Source: Nitrospinaceae bacterium (GTDB lineage: Bacteria > Nitrospinota > Nitrospinia > Nitrospinales > Nitrospinaceae). From it: 64,000 bases of DNA. Under the pieces are notes generated by a model. That model did not search any database. It was not told where the DNA came from and worked only from the letters and a program-made list of their open reading frames with translations. How positions within the stretch are numbered: the first letter of the stretch is position 1; every line of letters starts with the position of its first letter. The translations under genes and the position numbers were made by a program. Where the stretch lies: NCBI GenBank assembly GCA_028278405.1, contig JANQEK010000015.1, positions 62,001-126,000 on the forward strand. The letters are read 5' to 3'. Of the stretch, positions 53,664-62,449 are shown in pieces.

Positions 53664-54946
53664 TGCTGGATATCAAACTCATCAGAGAGCAGGGCGAAAA
53701 TATCCAAAGCCAGCTGAACCGGCGAGGTCCCGGTACCGCGCAAGACCTGGACCGGTTGGTCGAGATCGACGCACAGCGCCGGAACGCACAGAACCAATCC
53801 CAGACCCTTAAGAATAAAAAGAAAACCATTTCGGCGGAAGTCGGCAAACTCAAAAAGCAGGGACAGAATGCCGATACCCTCATGGCCGAGGTCAAAGCAA
53901 TCAATGCCGAGATTGATGAATGGGATCGCAAGGCCGACGATCTAGAAACACAAGTTCGTTCCACGCTCCTCAAAATCCCAAACCTGCCCAGCGAAAGTAC
54001 ACCGGAAGGCTCTGACGAATCCCAAAACCAGGAAGTGCGTAAGTGGGGCGACAAGCCGTCATTCGATTTTAAGCCCAAGAACCATCTGGAGCTGGGAGAG
54101 ACGCTGGGTTTGCTCGATATGAAACGTGCCGCCAAGATTTCCGGCGCGCGGTTTGCCGTGTTCCGGGGTCAGGGTGCTGCGCTGCTGCGCGCGCTCATCC
54201 AGTTCATGCTCAATACCCAGACACGCGAGAACGGTTACGAAGAGTTGTACCCGCCGGTGCTGGTCAACGAAGACAGCTTGATGGGAACCGGCCAGCTCCC
54301 CAAGTTTGAAGAAGATTTATTCAAACTGCGTGACGATGAGCTGTTTCTCATCCCCACAGCGGAAGTGCCCGTCACCAATTATCACCGCGATGAAATTCTT
54401 CCAGAGGAATCGCTGCCCGTAAAGTACGCTGCTTATACGCTGTGCTTCCGGCGTGAAGCCGGTTCTTATGGCAAAGACACACAGGGCATTATCCGCCAAC
54501 ACCAGTTCGACAAAGTAGAGCTGGTCCAGTTTGTTAAACCGGAAGACTCGTATAACGAACTGGAGAAACTGGTCACGCACGCCGAATCGATTCTGCAGAA
54601 GTTGAACCTGCATTACCGCGTGGTCAATCTGTGCACCGGCGATCTCGGGTTCTCCGCCGCCAAGACGTACGATCTCGAAGTCTGGCTGCCCAGCCAGAAC
54701 ACCTACCGGGAAATTTCCTCGTGCAGTAATTTTACCGATTACCAGGCGCGCCGCGCGATGATCCGCACCAAAGGCAAAAGCGGCAAACCCGAACTGGTGC
54801 ACACGCTCAACGGTTCTGGCCTCGCAGCAGGCCGTCTGTTCGTCGCTATCCTCGAAAACTATCAACAGGCTGACGGCACCATCCGTGTCCCTGAACCCCT
54901 TCAGCCTTACCTCGACGGCCAAACGGTTCTATCCGGAGCTAAATAA
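53663..54946 (+). CDS. serS: seryl-tRNA synthetase
   Basis: A 427-residue class II synthetase that charges tRNA-Ser. An N-terminal coiled coil (AQNQSQTLKNKKKTISAEVG) binds the long variable arm. Motif 2 is LCFRREAGSYGKDTQGIIRQ, and motif 3 is NGSGLAAGRLFVAILENYQ. SSCSNFTDYQARRAMIR is also characteristic. It is coupled to the upstream TPR gene. Four tRNA-Ser genes lie within 4.6 kb downstream. Confidence 0.97.
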   Translation: MLDIKLIREQGENIQSQLNRRGPGTAQDLDRLVEIDAQRRNAQNQSQTLKNKKKTISAEVGKLKKQGQNADTLMAEVKAINAEIDEWDRKADDLETQVRSTLLKIPNLPSESTPEGSDESQNQEVRKWGDKPSFDFKPKNHLELGETLGLLDMKRAAKISGARFAVFRGQGAALLRALIQFMLNTQTRENGYEELYPPVLVNEDSLMGTGQLPKFEEDLFKLRDDELFLIPTAEVPVTNYHRDEILPEESLPVKYAAYTLCFRREAGSYGKDTQGIIRQHQFDKVELVQFVKPEDSYNELEKLVTHAESILQKLNLHYRVVNLCTGDLGFSAAKTYDLEVWLPSQNTYREISSCSNFTDYQARRAMIRTKGKSGKPELVHTLNGSGLAAGRLFVAILENYQQADGTIRVPEPLQPYLDGQTVLSGAK

Positions 54947-54950
54947 AAAT

Positions 54951-55005
54951 TCAATTGTGCCCAATGACCGTTGTCCGCAGTCAACAAGTTGCCTCCCTCG
55001 CTGGA
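54951..55005 (-). repeat. dispersed intergenic repeat, copy 2 (inverted)
   Basis: TCAATTGTGCCCAATGACCG..GTCAACAAGTTGCCTCCCTCGCTGG is the consensus in reverse, just after the serS stop. Confidence 0.65.
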
Positions 55006-55161
55006 AAGTAAATCTGTCCTCAAAACAATTGATAAACCCCGCCCAACACCTCCAATCCGGCGACTTTCCATCTGTAACTCCTCAATAGTAAATACTTTTT
55101 AGGTTTTTCGAAGCTCCCTCCTTATACTGAGAACACGTGACAAAACATAAGGAGGGTTGCA

Positions 55162-55800
55162 ATGCAGAGCCAAAGAACTACGGGTACGCAAACCAAGGAG
55201 GAATTTGAAACGCAGATTGCGGAACAATTGGTGAGCGGAAAGAACAGGACGGATGTGGTGCGTGAGTTGGTGCAGTCGGGCATGAGCGAATCGGAAGCCC
55301 ACCAGGCGGTAGAGCGTCTTTATTTCGAAATGAAGAAAACCGCACAAGAGGAAGAATTTTCCGCGGAGGTGGTGCCATTCGCAATATTGGGAGGATTGAT
55401 CGCGGCAGTGATCGGCGGTGGCATCTGGGGAGCTATCGCTATCTGGACCGGTTATGAAATCGGGTACGTGGCTTGGGGCGTGGGACTGTTGTGCGGTCTC
55501 GGAGTTGTGATGTTGTCCCAGGGTAAGCGCGGTATGCCGTTGCAAATGATTGCCGTTGTGACCAGCGTGCTGGGAATCGTGATTGGCAAATACATTAATT
55601 TCTTCGATGTTTTCAAAGGCATGCTGGCGCAGGAAACCGGCACCGAAGCCATCTCCTGGATGTCCATGTTCTCCATGGGAATGATCCAGTTCTTCGTGGC
55701 TAATCTCTCGGCCATGGCCGGCGGTTTTGATCTGTTATGGATCGGTCTTGCAGTCTATACGGCCTGGAGCATCCCCAAAGCTTCGGGTATAAAAATCTGA
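55162..55800 (+). CDS. membrane protein, 212 aa
   Basis: The N-terminal ~60 residues are a charged helical soluble region (EEFETQIAEQLVSGKNRTDV, VRELVQSGMSESEAHQAVER). Four hydrophobic segments follow (FAILGGLIAAVIGGGIWGAI, IGYVAWGVGLLCGLGVVML, IAVVTSVLGIVIGKYI, FDLLWIGLAVYTAWSI). AAGGAGG lies about ten bases before the ATG. No family is recognised. The N-terminal pattern with EAHQAVERLY could bind another protein. Confidence 0.65.
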   Translation: MQSQRTTGTQTKEEFETQIAEQLVSGKNRTDVVRELVQSGMSESEAHQAVERLYFEMKKTAQEEEFSAEVVPFAILGGLIAAVIGGGIWGAIAIWTGYEIGYVAWGVGLLCGLGVVMLSQGKRGMPLQMIAVVTSVLGIVIGKYINFFDVFKGMLAQETGTEAISWMSMFSMGMIQFFVANLSAMAGGFDLLWIGLAVYTAWSIPKASGIKI

Positions 55801-55924
55801 AAATCGTGATATATTGACACCCACAAATCCATGTAATACCCACGGGTTATGGCCAACGGTTGCACAACCGCCTGGCTGATCCCGCGGGTCATGGGTTTCA
55901 TGCGTCCACAGGGGTCCCAAGCAA

Positions 55925-56010
55925 GGAGGGATGGCCGAGTGGTTTAAGGCGGCGGTCTTGAAAACCGTTGTACGAAAGTACCGTGGGTTCGAATCCTACT
56001 CCCTCCGCCA
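55925..56010 (+). tRNA. tRNA-Ser(TGA)
   Basis: Long-variable-arm tRNA with acceptor GGAGGGA/TCCCTCC, anticodon loop CTTGAAA (anticodon TGA), TTCGAATC T-loop and encoded CCA. Confidence 0.97.
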
Positions 56011-56078
56011 CCCTCTGACGAGGGGAGGAAACTGGTTGACGGTTGATGGCATGTGTTGATCGTTGGGCACAATTGAAA
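56011..56078 (+). repeat. dispersed intergenic repeat, copy 3
   Basis: GAGGAAACTGGTTGACGGTTGATGGC..TTGATCGTTGGGCACAATTGAA follows the tRNA-Ser(TGA) directly. Confidence 0.75.
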
Positions 56079-56121
56079 CCCTTGGGACGCAATTCAACAT
56101 TCATTCCACATAGATCAGAAC

Positions 56122-56213
<92 letters not shown>

Positions 56214-56228
56214 CTCCTTCCCGGAGGG

Positions 56229-56254
56229 CCAGCGTAACGCTGGACCTAAATTTT
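56229..56254. repeat. hairpin repeat CCAGCG-taa-CGCTGG, copy 1
   Basis: CCAGCGTAACGCTGGACCTAAATTTT is repeated nearly exactly at 59333-59358. Both copies lie after tRNA-Ser genes. Confidence 0.6.
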
Positions 56255-56261
56255 AAAACCT

Positions 56262-56328
56262 TTCAATTGTGCTGAAGACGTTCCGGCAACAGTTAACGGT
56301 CAACCCGTTCCCCCTCCGGGAAGGAGGG
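56262..56328 (-). repeat. dispersed intergenic repeat, copy 4 (inverted)
   Basis: TCAATTGTGCTGAAGACG..GTTAACGGTCAACCCGTTCCCCCTCCGGGAAGGAGG. It encodes the last residues (PSFPEGERVDR) of the methyltransferase gene. Confidence 0.75.
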
Positions 56329-57336
56329 TTTTTGAATCGCTAATGAAAGATTCGGCAGGAAGTGGATGCCTGTCAGAAACTTTATGGCTTTGGTGCCAAA
56401 AAGGAAACACCGCATTATTAATGGATTCCCGATTGTACGGTATTTGGCGTGCCAGAGGTCCAGTCGATCTTTTAATCCAAATCGGCAAGGTTCCAGCAAA
56501 AGCGGTTTAGGAGAGCAGCTTTCCAAATGGCGGAAAATCTCTTTAACGCTTCCTCCCCGAATACCCATCCTGAGCATATCTTCCCAACTGGAGTGTTTGA
56601 AATTTCTTTTGGAGAAATGTCTGGCATACCAGTGTGCCAGTTTATCCGGAAGATAATTGATCAACGGCAACCCGCCCGTGGTATGAAGTTCAATGGGAAA
56701 TCCTCTATGCGGAGTCTGGTTTAAAAATAAAATCCCGCCGGGTTGGAGTATCTTCCAAATCTTGGGCAGCAGTCGTTCGCGTTCTTCCGGGAGCAGGTGT
56801 TCGTACACACCGCTTAAAACCACGAAGTGTACTTCCCCGGTTTCCGCCGGCAGATCGTCCGGACTCGGGGAGGTCATTAACTTCAAATGATTGTAACCAT
56901 AAAAGTCAGCCCGGGCCTGAGCCGCTTCCAGCAATCTTTTTTCCAATTCCACTCCAATGATTTTTGTTTCCGGGAACATTCTTGAAAGAATCATTGTAGA
57001 AGCCCCATGTCCGCAGCCGAAATCCAACAGGGTTTTGTTCTTAAACTGTTCTTCATCCAGGTAAGCGAGCAGGTCATAGTGAAGGAAGTTTTGAACGTAG
57101 TTGGGGGATTCGTCCCGCAGAATCTCATCGCATAAGAACCCGGGGCCGACAACATCTAATATTTTCTGGATCAGATCGATCGGGTAAGAGGTTGTGCAGG
57201 TGCGCTGATGGATGTAGAGGTCTTTATCGAGGGCTTCGACAGAAACTTTCCATTGGCCCTGATCCAGGGGAGAGAGATGTATACGGGCATCCCGGTGTCT
57301 CAATATTTGGGGTTCAGTCATGAGGGAATTGAGCAA
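56293..57336 (-). CDS. SAM-dependent methyltransferase
   Basis: A 347-residue class I methyltransferase. SAM site: KTLLDFGCGHGASTMILSRM (about residues 98-117), then TKIIGVELEKRLLEAAQAR and HFVVLSGVYEHLLPEERERL, typical of UbiE/COQ5- or SmtA-like methyltransferases. The C-terminal ~130 residues carry RHFSKRNFKHSSWEDMLRMG and are of unknown family. The substrate is unknown. The final ~11 residues come from the dispersed repeat at 56262-56328, so the natural C-terminus may have been replaced. Confidence 0.75.
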   Translation of the reverse strand: MLNSLMTEPQILRHRDARIHLSPLDQGQWKVSVEALDKDLYIHQRTCTTSYPIDLIQKILDVVGPGFLCDEILRDESPNYVQNFLHYDLLAYLDEEQFKNKTLLDFGCGHGASTMILSRMFPETKIIGVELEKRLLEAAQARADFYGYNHLKLMTSPSPDDLPAETGEVHFVVLSGVYEHLLPEERERLLPKIWKILQPGGILFLNQTPHRGFPIELHTTGGLPLINYLPDKLAHWYARHFSKRNFKHSSWEDMLRMGIRGGSVKEIFRHLESCSPKPLLLEPCRFGLKDRLDLWHAKYRTIGNPLIMRCFLFGTKAIKFLTGIHFLPNLSLAIQKPSFPEGERVDR

Positions 57337-57400
57337 TCGAAGGGTCGGATATTTTTTGTTCCTCCTATTATTGAAACGGATAACCGATGCGAAATCAATA

Positions 57401-58096
57401 TCAGGTTCCCGCTTGTTTTTCCCTGTCCGGTAAAAATTCGAGCATCAGTTTCGTGAATTTTTTACGGAAGGGGGCGATCAGGGGAAGACTGGACAGCTCG
57501 ACCAGTGTTTGAATCAGCTTGACGGTCCGTTCGATCAGCCGATAGGTTTTTCTGGAATGTTCCGAAGTATCATGAATCCAATACAGAATGATTCCCATCT
57601 GGTACAGCCACAGATAATCAGCCAATATCAGGTCGACATCCGCCGGGAGTTTGGCGCTGGATCCCGATACCAACTGCCGGAACTGGGCCAGGCTCTTGTC
57701 CCGGGTGGGAGAGGATTGCGCGCTGAACGGGGACAACGGATTTTGGGGATCCGAGGCCACCCGGAACAGGACGCCGGAAAACTTTTTAAAGGGTTCCGCC
57801 AGGGCGATTTTCTTGTGGACCACTTCGCGCAAACGCTGCTCCAGCCGGGTTTCCCGGCGTAGAATGTCCACACAGGCCTGGGTGTGCTCTTCAAGGACCC
57901 CGTCATAGAAAGCCTGGACGATATGCTCCTTGGTTGGGAAATGGTGATAAATAGACGCCGGGGCCACATTCGCCTGCACGGCGATCTGCCGCATGGTGGC
58001 TTGATCATAGCCCTTTTCAACGAATAGCAGCAAAGCCGCATCCAGAATTTTCTTGCGAGTGCGGATGGATTTGGGTGTCATTCGGCTTTTAGACAT
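57401..58096 (-). CDS. TetR-family transcriptional regulator
   Basis: A 231-residue TetR/AcrR-type repressor. The N-terminal HTH reads DAALLLFVEKGYDQATMRQI followed by AVQANVAPASIYHHFPTKEH (about residues 17-56). A ligand-binding helical domain follows, with no recognised ligand. Two palindromic operators lie just upstream (58111-58128 and 58163-58180), so it probably represses its own gene. Its target beyond that is unknown. It is convergent with the methyltransferase only by strand order, not by overlap. Confidence 0.85.
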   Translation of the reverse strand: MSKSRMTPKSIRTRKKILDAALLLFVEKGYDQATMRQIAVQANVAPASIYHHFPTKEHIVQAFYDGVLEEHTQACVDILRRETRLEQRLREVVHKKIALAEPFKKFSGVLFRVASDPQNPLSPFSAQSSPTRDKSLAQFRQLVSGSSAKLPADVDLILADYLWLYQMGIILYWIHDTSEHSRKTYRLIERTVKLIQTLVELSSLPLIAPFRKKFTKLMLEFLPDREKQAGT

Positions 58097-58110
58097 GATA
58101 TTTCCTCAAA

Positions 58111-58128
58111 TATCGAACATGTTCGATA
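58111..58128. promoter_or_regulatory. TetR operator 1
   Basis: TATCGAACATGTTCGATA is a perfect 18-bp palindrome 15 bp upstream of the TetR start codon. Confidence 0.75.
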
Positions 58129-58162
58129 ATATACTGGGTATAGAAGTCCAATGCAATATAAA

Positions 58163-58180
58163 TATCAAACATGTTCGAAA
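58163..58180. promoter_or_regulatory. TetR operator 2
   Basis: TATCAAACATGTTCGAAA shares the core CAAACATGTTCG with operator 1, 52 bp away centre to centre. Confidence 0.65.
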
Positions 58181-58272
58181 ATAGTATAAGCTTATATAAA
58201 TTAATAGTCTATATAGTGTTTGAGGGCCCTACCAACTCCACCTGATCTCTCCTGTTAAAGTGGAGGGAAATG

Positions 58273-58338
58273 AGAATTGTGCGCTGGGATTGTCTCCAGT
58301 AAGCAGCAGTCAACCTGTTCACCCCCGGGGGAAGAGGG
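58273..58338 (-). repeat. dispersed intergenic repeat, copy 5 (inverted)
   Basis: AGAATTGTGCGCTGGGATTG..CAGTCAACCTGTTCACCCCCGGGGGAAGAG. It lies in the otherwise empty gap 58181-58438. Confidence 0.6.
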
Positions 58339-58438
58339 ATAACTGTTTGGATTCACAACATCATTGCGAATCCTGCATTTTTTATGGTAATAAAAGTAAG
58401 GACATACCTTACCAACGATCAAACCCCATGGAAACCCT

Positions 58439-59059
58439 ATGAAACCAATATGGAAGAAAGTATGGACTCCTGTTTTAGTCCTGATCCTGTTTTTGGGATG
58501 TAGTCAGGAAGAGCCTGACCGGGAAATCAAGGACGCGGTGGGTCTGTCGGAAATCGCAAGTACCGATTCCAAACCGAGTGAAGGTTCCCGCACCCAGACC
58601 CCGCCTCCCCTGACCGATCAGCAACTGGCCGAGGGATCGGGGAGCGATATCGATGGACATCCCCCGATCACCGAAGACCAGAAAAACGTCCATCGAGAAA
58701 TAATCATTCCGAAAAGTGTTGAAGGAAAATGGAAAGCGGTTAAAATACTCGTCCGCGACAAATCGGATGAAGAACGCAACACGATGCAAACCGTGGAACT
58801 GGGGTCGACGTTTCAACTCGGCGACAGCGGGATCATGGTCAGTGCAGGTGAGTTTTTTCCAAATTTTGTTTTGGATAAAGCCCATTACACGTCGATAGAT
58901 AATGCACTTGGCAACCCGGCGATTCATCTGGTGATCACGGAAAACGGCAAGGAACTTTACAACGGCTGGACGTTTGCCAAATATCCCGGCTTGTACGCGT
59001 TTGAACACAAACGCTACAGTTTACAGTTGATGGATTTTATACCCACCCCCACCAGTTAA
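58439..59059 (+). CDS. DUF2155-like lipoprotein
   Basis: A 206-residue lipoprotein: signal peptide ending ILFLGC (about residue 21), a Pro/Ser/Thr-rich linker (residues ~25-75) and a C-terminal domain with VELGSTFQLGDSGIMVSAGE and NGKELYNGWTFAKYPGLYAF. The last motif resembles DUF2155 proteins, in which a small beta domain follows a lipoprotein anchor. Function of that family is not established. It stands alone between the TetR gene and the tRNA cluster. Confidence 0.7.
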   Translation: MKPIWKKVWTPVLVLILFLGCSQEEPDREIKDAVGLSEIASTDSKPSEGSRTQTPPPLTDQQLAEGSGSDIDGHPPITEDQKNVHREIIIPKSVEGKWKAVKILVRDKSDEERNTMQTVELGSTFQLGDSGIMVSAGEFFPNFVLDKAHYTSIDNALGNPAIHLVITENGKELYNGWTFAKYPGLYAFEHKRYSLQLMDFIPTPTS

Positions 59060-59122
59060 CTCCTCCCCGGAGGGGGAACTTGTTGCCGGTTAACGGCGGG
59101 GAGTAGTTATTGAGCACAATCG
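59060..59122 (+). repeat. dispersed intergenic repeat, copy 6
   Basis: CTCCTCCCCGGAGGGGGAACTTGTTGCCGGTTAACGGC..TTGAGCACAATCG directly after the lipoprotein stop. Confidence 0.75.
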
Positions 59123-59163
59123 ATAATTTATTTCTTCTCGTAAAGGGAAGCAAAAATAAAAAA

Positions 59164-59240
59164 GCGCCCATGGCTCAGTTGGATAGAGCGACGGTTTGCG
59201 GAACCGTAGGTCGGAGGTTCGAGTCCTCCTGGGCGCGCCA
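59164..59240 (+). tRNA. tRNA-Arg(GCG)
   Basis: Acceptor GCGCCCA/TGGGCGC, D stem GCTC/GAGC, anticodon stem ACGGT/ACCGT with loop TTGCGGA, T stem GGAGG/CCTCC, encoded CCA. Loop positions 34-36 read GCG, not the usual bacterial ACG. Confidence 0.93.
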
Positions 59241-59246
59241 TTTTTT

Positions 59247-59358
<112 letters not shown>

Positions 59359-59420
59359 CGAAACGTTGGCGGCATTCGTACTCATGAGGCGCATTTCAGC
59401 GCTGCTTTCAAATCGTATAT

Positions 59421-59511
<91 letters not shown>

Positions 59512-59580
59512 CTCCTCCTTCCCAGAGGGGGAGCGTGTTGACCGTTGACTGTTAGCGATGATCGTTGGGCACAATTGAAT
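59512..59580 (+). repeat. dispersed intergenic repeat, copy 7
   Basis: CTCCTTCCCAGAGGGGGAGCGTGTTGACCGTTGACTGT..TGATCGTTGGGCACAATTGAA, directly after the tRNA-Ser(GGA) CCA end. Confidence 0.8.
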
Positions 59581-59636
59581 GTTCTAAAATTATCACCGGT
59601 CCTTAATGATTTCACATATTTGTTAGAGGTAACATC

Positions 59637-60056
59637 ATGCCGGATCAACAACTTCCCAGCCCTAATTTGACGGTGGCGTGTGATATTCCGGTTCCGGGGA
59701 TTCCTTCGGCAGCGGAGTGCATGTTCAAAAAGCTGATGGCGCACATTGCCGATTTCGAGCGCAGTCTCATGCCGGATCAGGAAGTCGGCGCGACCATTGT
59801 ATCGTTCGGAGACAAACCGTTTTATATCGGCGGCATCGGTTACCACGGCAACGACATGATCATTTTTTACGGCACCTCGACCAAGGGTGACCCGATCAAG
59901 CTGATGCAGCACGTTACCCAGACCAATGTCATGCTTACCGTCATGGCCAAGCGCAAGGAACATAAAGAGGCGAAACGCATCGGGTTTCGCAGCGAGGATT
60001 TGATGAAACTGGGAGCGGAAAGTTCTTCTCTTGGGCCGGACGAAGAAACTCCATAA
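59637..60056 (+). CDS. hypothetical protein, 139 aa (possibly DUF6173-like)
   Basis: A soluble 139-residue protein with segments IADFERSLMPDQEVGATIVS, KPFYIGGIGYHGNDMIIFYG and KLMQHVTQTNVMLTVMAKRK, alternating helix and strand. It resembles DUF6173 proteins as I remember them, but I cannot verify this here. AGGTAAC precedes the ATG weakly. It stands alone between the tRNA cluster and the SRP RNA gene. Function unknown. Confidence 0.65.
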   Translation: MPDQQLPSPNLTVACDIPVPGIPSAAECMFKKLMAHIADFERSLMPDQEVGATIVSFGDKPFYIGGIGYHGNDMIIFYGTSTKGDPIKLMQHVTQTNVMLTVMAKRKEHKEAKRIGFRSEDLMKLGAESSSLGPDEETP

Positions 60057-60077
60057 ATTCGCAAGCTTAAATTAATC

Positions 60078-60094
60078 AGCGGCGATTCGCCGCT
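60078..60094. repeat. hairpin repeat AGCGGCG-att-CGCCGCT, copy 1
   Basis: Perfect 7-bp stem with preceding AAATTAATC. A copy at 63430-63446 reads AGTGGCG-att-CGCCACT, with a compensated stem change. Confidence 0.6.
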
Positions 60095-60141
60095 TGCCCC
60101 GGCCTAGCCGGTGATATACAATCGTCTTCAGAATACGAAAT

Positions 60142-60252
60142 GGCAGTTTTGTTGGGCCTCACGCAACGAGGCCTTGTGAACCCCGTCAGGTCCGGAAGGA
60201 AGCAGCGGTAGCAAGAATCCCCGGGTGCTGTGAGATACCCAGCAATTCTGCC
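60142..60252 (+). ncRNA. ffs: signal recognition particle RNA (4.5S, small bacterial type)
   Basis: The universal core GTCAGGTCCGGAAGGAAGCAGC and the GTGAACCCC strand of the conserved domain IV are present. GGCAG (60142) pairs with CTGCC (60252) to close the RNA, about 111 bases. It lies directly before dnaX, as in many bacteria. Confidence 0.93.
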
Positions 60253-60284
60253 TTTGATTTTGACCCCCCAACCCCTTTGTTTCT

Positions 60285-61937
60285 ATGGAGTTCCAGGTAT
60301 CGGCCCGCAAATGGCGGCCCCAGAAGTTTTCGGAGCTGATCGGACAGGAGCATATCGTCCGCACCCTCCACAACGCCATCGGGATGGATCGCGTCGCCCA
60401 CGCCTATCTGTTTTCCGGCACCCGTGGCGTCGGCAAAACCACCACCGCCCGACTGCTCGCCAAAGCACTCAACTGCGCCGAAGGCCCGACGCCTGAACCC
60501 TGCGACCAGTGTGATTTTTGTAAGGAGATCCGCGATGGCATCAGCGTCGACGTCATGGAAATCGACGGCGCGTCCAACAACGGCATCAACGAAGTCCGCG
60601 ACCTGATCGACAACATCCAGTACAGTACGTCGGCCTGCCGGTTCAAGGTGTACATCATCGACGAAGTGCACATGCTGTCCAAGCCCGCGTTCAACGCCCT
60701 GCTCAAAACGTTGGAGGAACCGCCGCCGCAGGTGGTGTTTATTTTCGCGACGACTGAGTTGATCAAAATTCCGGAAACCATTCTTTCGCGGTGCCAGTGT
60801 TTCGAATTCAAGCCGCTCACCCATCAACAGATCATCAATCAGTTAAAAGCCATTTGCGAGAACGACGGCATCCAGATCGATCCGCACAGCCTGGAAGAAA
60901 TCGCCAAGAACGGCGCCGGCAGTATGCGCGACGCGCAAAGCCTGCTGGACCAGGTCATTGCGTTTTGCGGGAAGGAGATCGATCCCGGCGCGGTGGAATC
61001 GGTGCTGGGCATCGTGGGACAAAACGCACTGGCAAGCTTTATTGATGGCGTGATGCAAAAAGATGCCGCGGGATTGCTGCAACAGGTTTCAGAGGTCATC
61101 GCGCATGGCAAGGATCTCGGATACTTCTGTCGCGATCTCATTGAATACCTCCGCAACCTGATGTTGGTGAAGGTGGCGGGCGACGCCGAAGCGTTGTTGT
61201 CCGGGCAGACCACGCATCTGGATACACTCAAGAAACAGGCTGCCGCGTTTCAACCCGATGAACTCCAGCAGATGTTCCAGATACTGTCGAAAGCCGAGAT
61301 GGAAATGAAGCGCAGCTCCCTGCCGCAGATTCTGTTTGAGATGGCCGTCTTACGATTAACGGACGTGCGCCCCCTGCAGGAAATCGATGCGTTGATTGAT
61401 AAGATCAACCGTATGGAGGGTCCGTCCCCGGCGGAAACTAACGCGCCTCTCCCGGCGAGGGGCCACACACAGCCTGTCAGAAAAGCGGCACCGGAACCTG
61501 CACAGCCCACGCCGAAACGCGACGAGCCGGTCCAACCGACGGACCCGGCCGTATCTTCACCTGCAACCGAAAATACAACATGGGAAAAAATTCGTTCTGC
61601 GGCCGGAGCGATCAAACGTCCGCTCGGAACCTATCTGGACAACTGCCGGTTGACCGCGCTCAACGCACAAGAGATACGACTCAGTTTTATCGATCAATTT
61701 ACGATGGGACAGATGGAGAAAGAGGAAAACTTGGAAGCGTTGAAGGAAGCGGTGACCGAGGTGTGCGGTACAAAAGAAATGAAAATAATTTTGCAGAGAG
61801 GGCAGACTGCACCTGATCCGGCAGGCGAAACCGTGTCGGAACCTAAACCCAAGGCATCAAGCAAAAAAACCTCTGCTTCCGAAGATGAAATTATGAGAGA
61901 TGCGCTGGATGTTTTCGGTGGCAAAGTTATTGGATGA
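60285..61937 (+). CDS. dnaX: DNA polymerase III subunits gamma/tau
   Basis: A 550-residue AAA+ clamp-loader subunit. Walker A: FSGTRGVGKTTTARLLAK (about residue 44). Zinc-binding Cys: PCDQCDFCKEI. DEVHMLSKPAFNALLKTLEE is the sensor/Walker B region and SRCQCFEFKPL follows. After about residue 365 the sequence becomes Pro/Ala/Thr-rich, then a helical tau-specific region (DNCRLTALNAQEIRLSFIDQ). Order ffs-dnaX-ybaB-recR is standard. Confidence 0.97.
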   Translation: MEFQVSARKWRPQKFSELIGQEHIVRTLHNAIGMDRVAHAYLFSGTRGVGKTTTARLLAKALNCAEGPTPEPCDQCDFCKEIRDGISVDVMEIDGASNNGINEVRDLIDNIQYSTSACRFKVYIIDEVHMLSKPAFNALLKTLEEPPPQVVFIFATTELIKIPETILSRCQCFEFKPLTHQQIINQLKAICENDGIQIDPHSLEEIAKNGAGSMRDAQSLLDQVIAFCGKEIDPGAVESVLGIVGQNALASFIDGVMQKDAAGLLQQVSEVIAHGKDLGYFCRDLIEYLRNLMLVKVAGDAEALLSGQTTHLDTLKKQAAAFQPDELQQMFQILSKAEMEMKRSSLPQILFEMAVLRLTDVRPLQEIDALIDKINRMEGPSPAETNAPLPARGHTQPVRKAAPEPAQPTPKRDEPVQPTDPAVSSPATENTTWEKIRSAAGAIKRPLGTYLDNCRLTALNAQEIRLSFIDQFTMGQMEKEENLEALKEAVTEVCGTKEMKIILQRGQTAPDPAGETVSEPKPKASSKKTSASEDEIMRDALDVFGGKVIG

Positions 61938-62003
61938 CCCTCTAGCGAGGGAAGAAACTTGTTGGTGATTGACGGCAATGAATATTGGCTGAGCACAACT
62001 GGA
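61938..62003 (+). repeat. dispersed intergenic repeat, copy 8
   Basis: CCTCTAGCGAGGGAAGAAACTTGTTGGTGATTGACGGC..TTGGCTGAGCACAACTGGA, between dnaX and ybaB; diverged. Confidence 0.6.
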
Positions 62004-62043
62004 GTCCAGCCCAACATTTTGTTAGGAGCAAAAAGTAAAAATT

Positions 62044-62361
62044 ATGTTTAAAGGAATGGGCGACATGCTCAAGCAGGCGTCGCAGATGAAAGAGAAGATG
62101 GCCGAAATGCAGGAGGAACTGGCCAAGAAGCAGGTCGAAGCGTCTACCGGCGGCGGCATGGTCAAGGTGATCGCCAACGGCAACAACGAAATTCTGCATG
62201 TGCACATCGACGAAGAGCTGATCAACATGAAAGACCGCGCCATCCTGGAAGACCTCGTCGCCGGAGCCATAAACGAAGTGCACCGTAAGGTGAAAGACCT
62301 GGCGCAGGAAGAGATGACCAAACTCACCGGCGGCCTCAAAATTCCAGGATTGTTTCCATAA
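62044..62361 (+). CDS. ybaB: YbaB/EbfC nucleoid-associated protein
   Basis: A 105-residue DNA-binding dimer found between dnaX and recR in many bacteria. The N-terminal helix (MLKQASQMKEKMAEMQEELA) and the STGGGMVKVIANGNNEILHV strand are characteristic. It organises nucleoid DNA. The start lies 106 bp after dnaX. Confidence 0.94.
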   Translation: MFKGMGDMLKQASQMKEKMAEMQEELAKKQVEASTGGGMVKVIANGNNEILHVHIDEELINMKDRAILEDLVAGAINEVHRKVKDLAQEEMTKLTGGLKIPGLFP

Positions 62362-62449
62362 TTACCGCAGAACTCGACTCGACCAACCTGACTTTTCCCC
62401 ATAGTGGACCAAACATTTAGAAGTTACTCGCAATGGACACATTGAAAAA

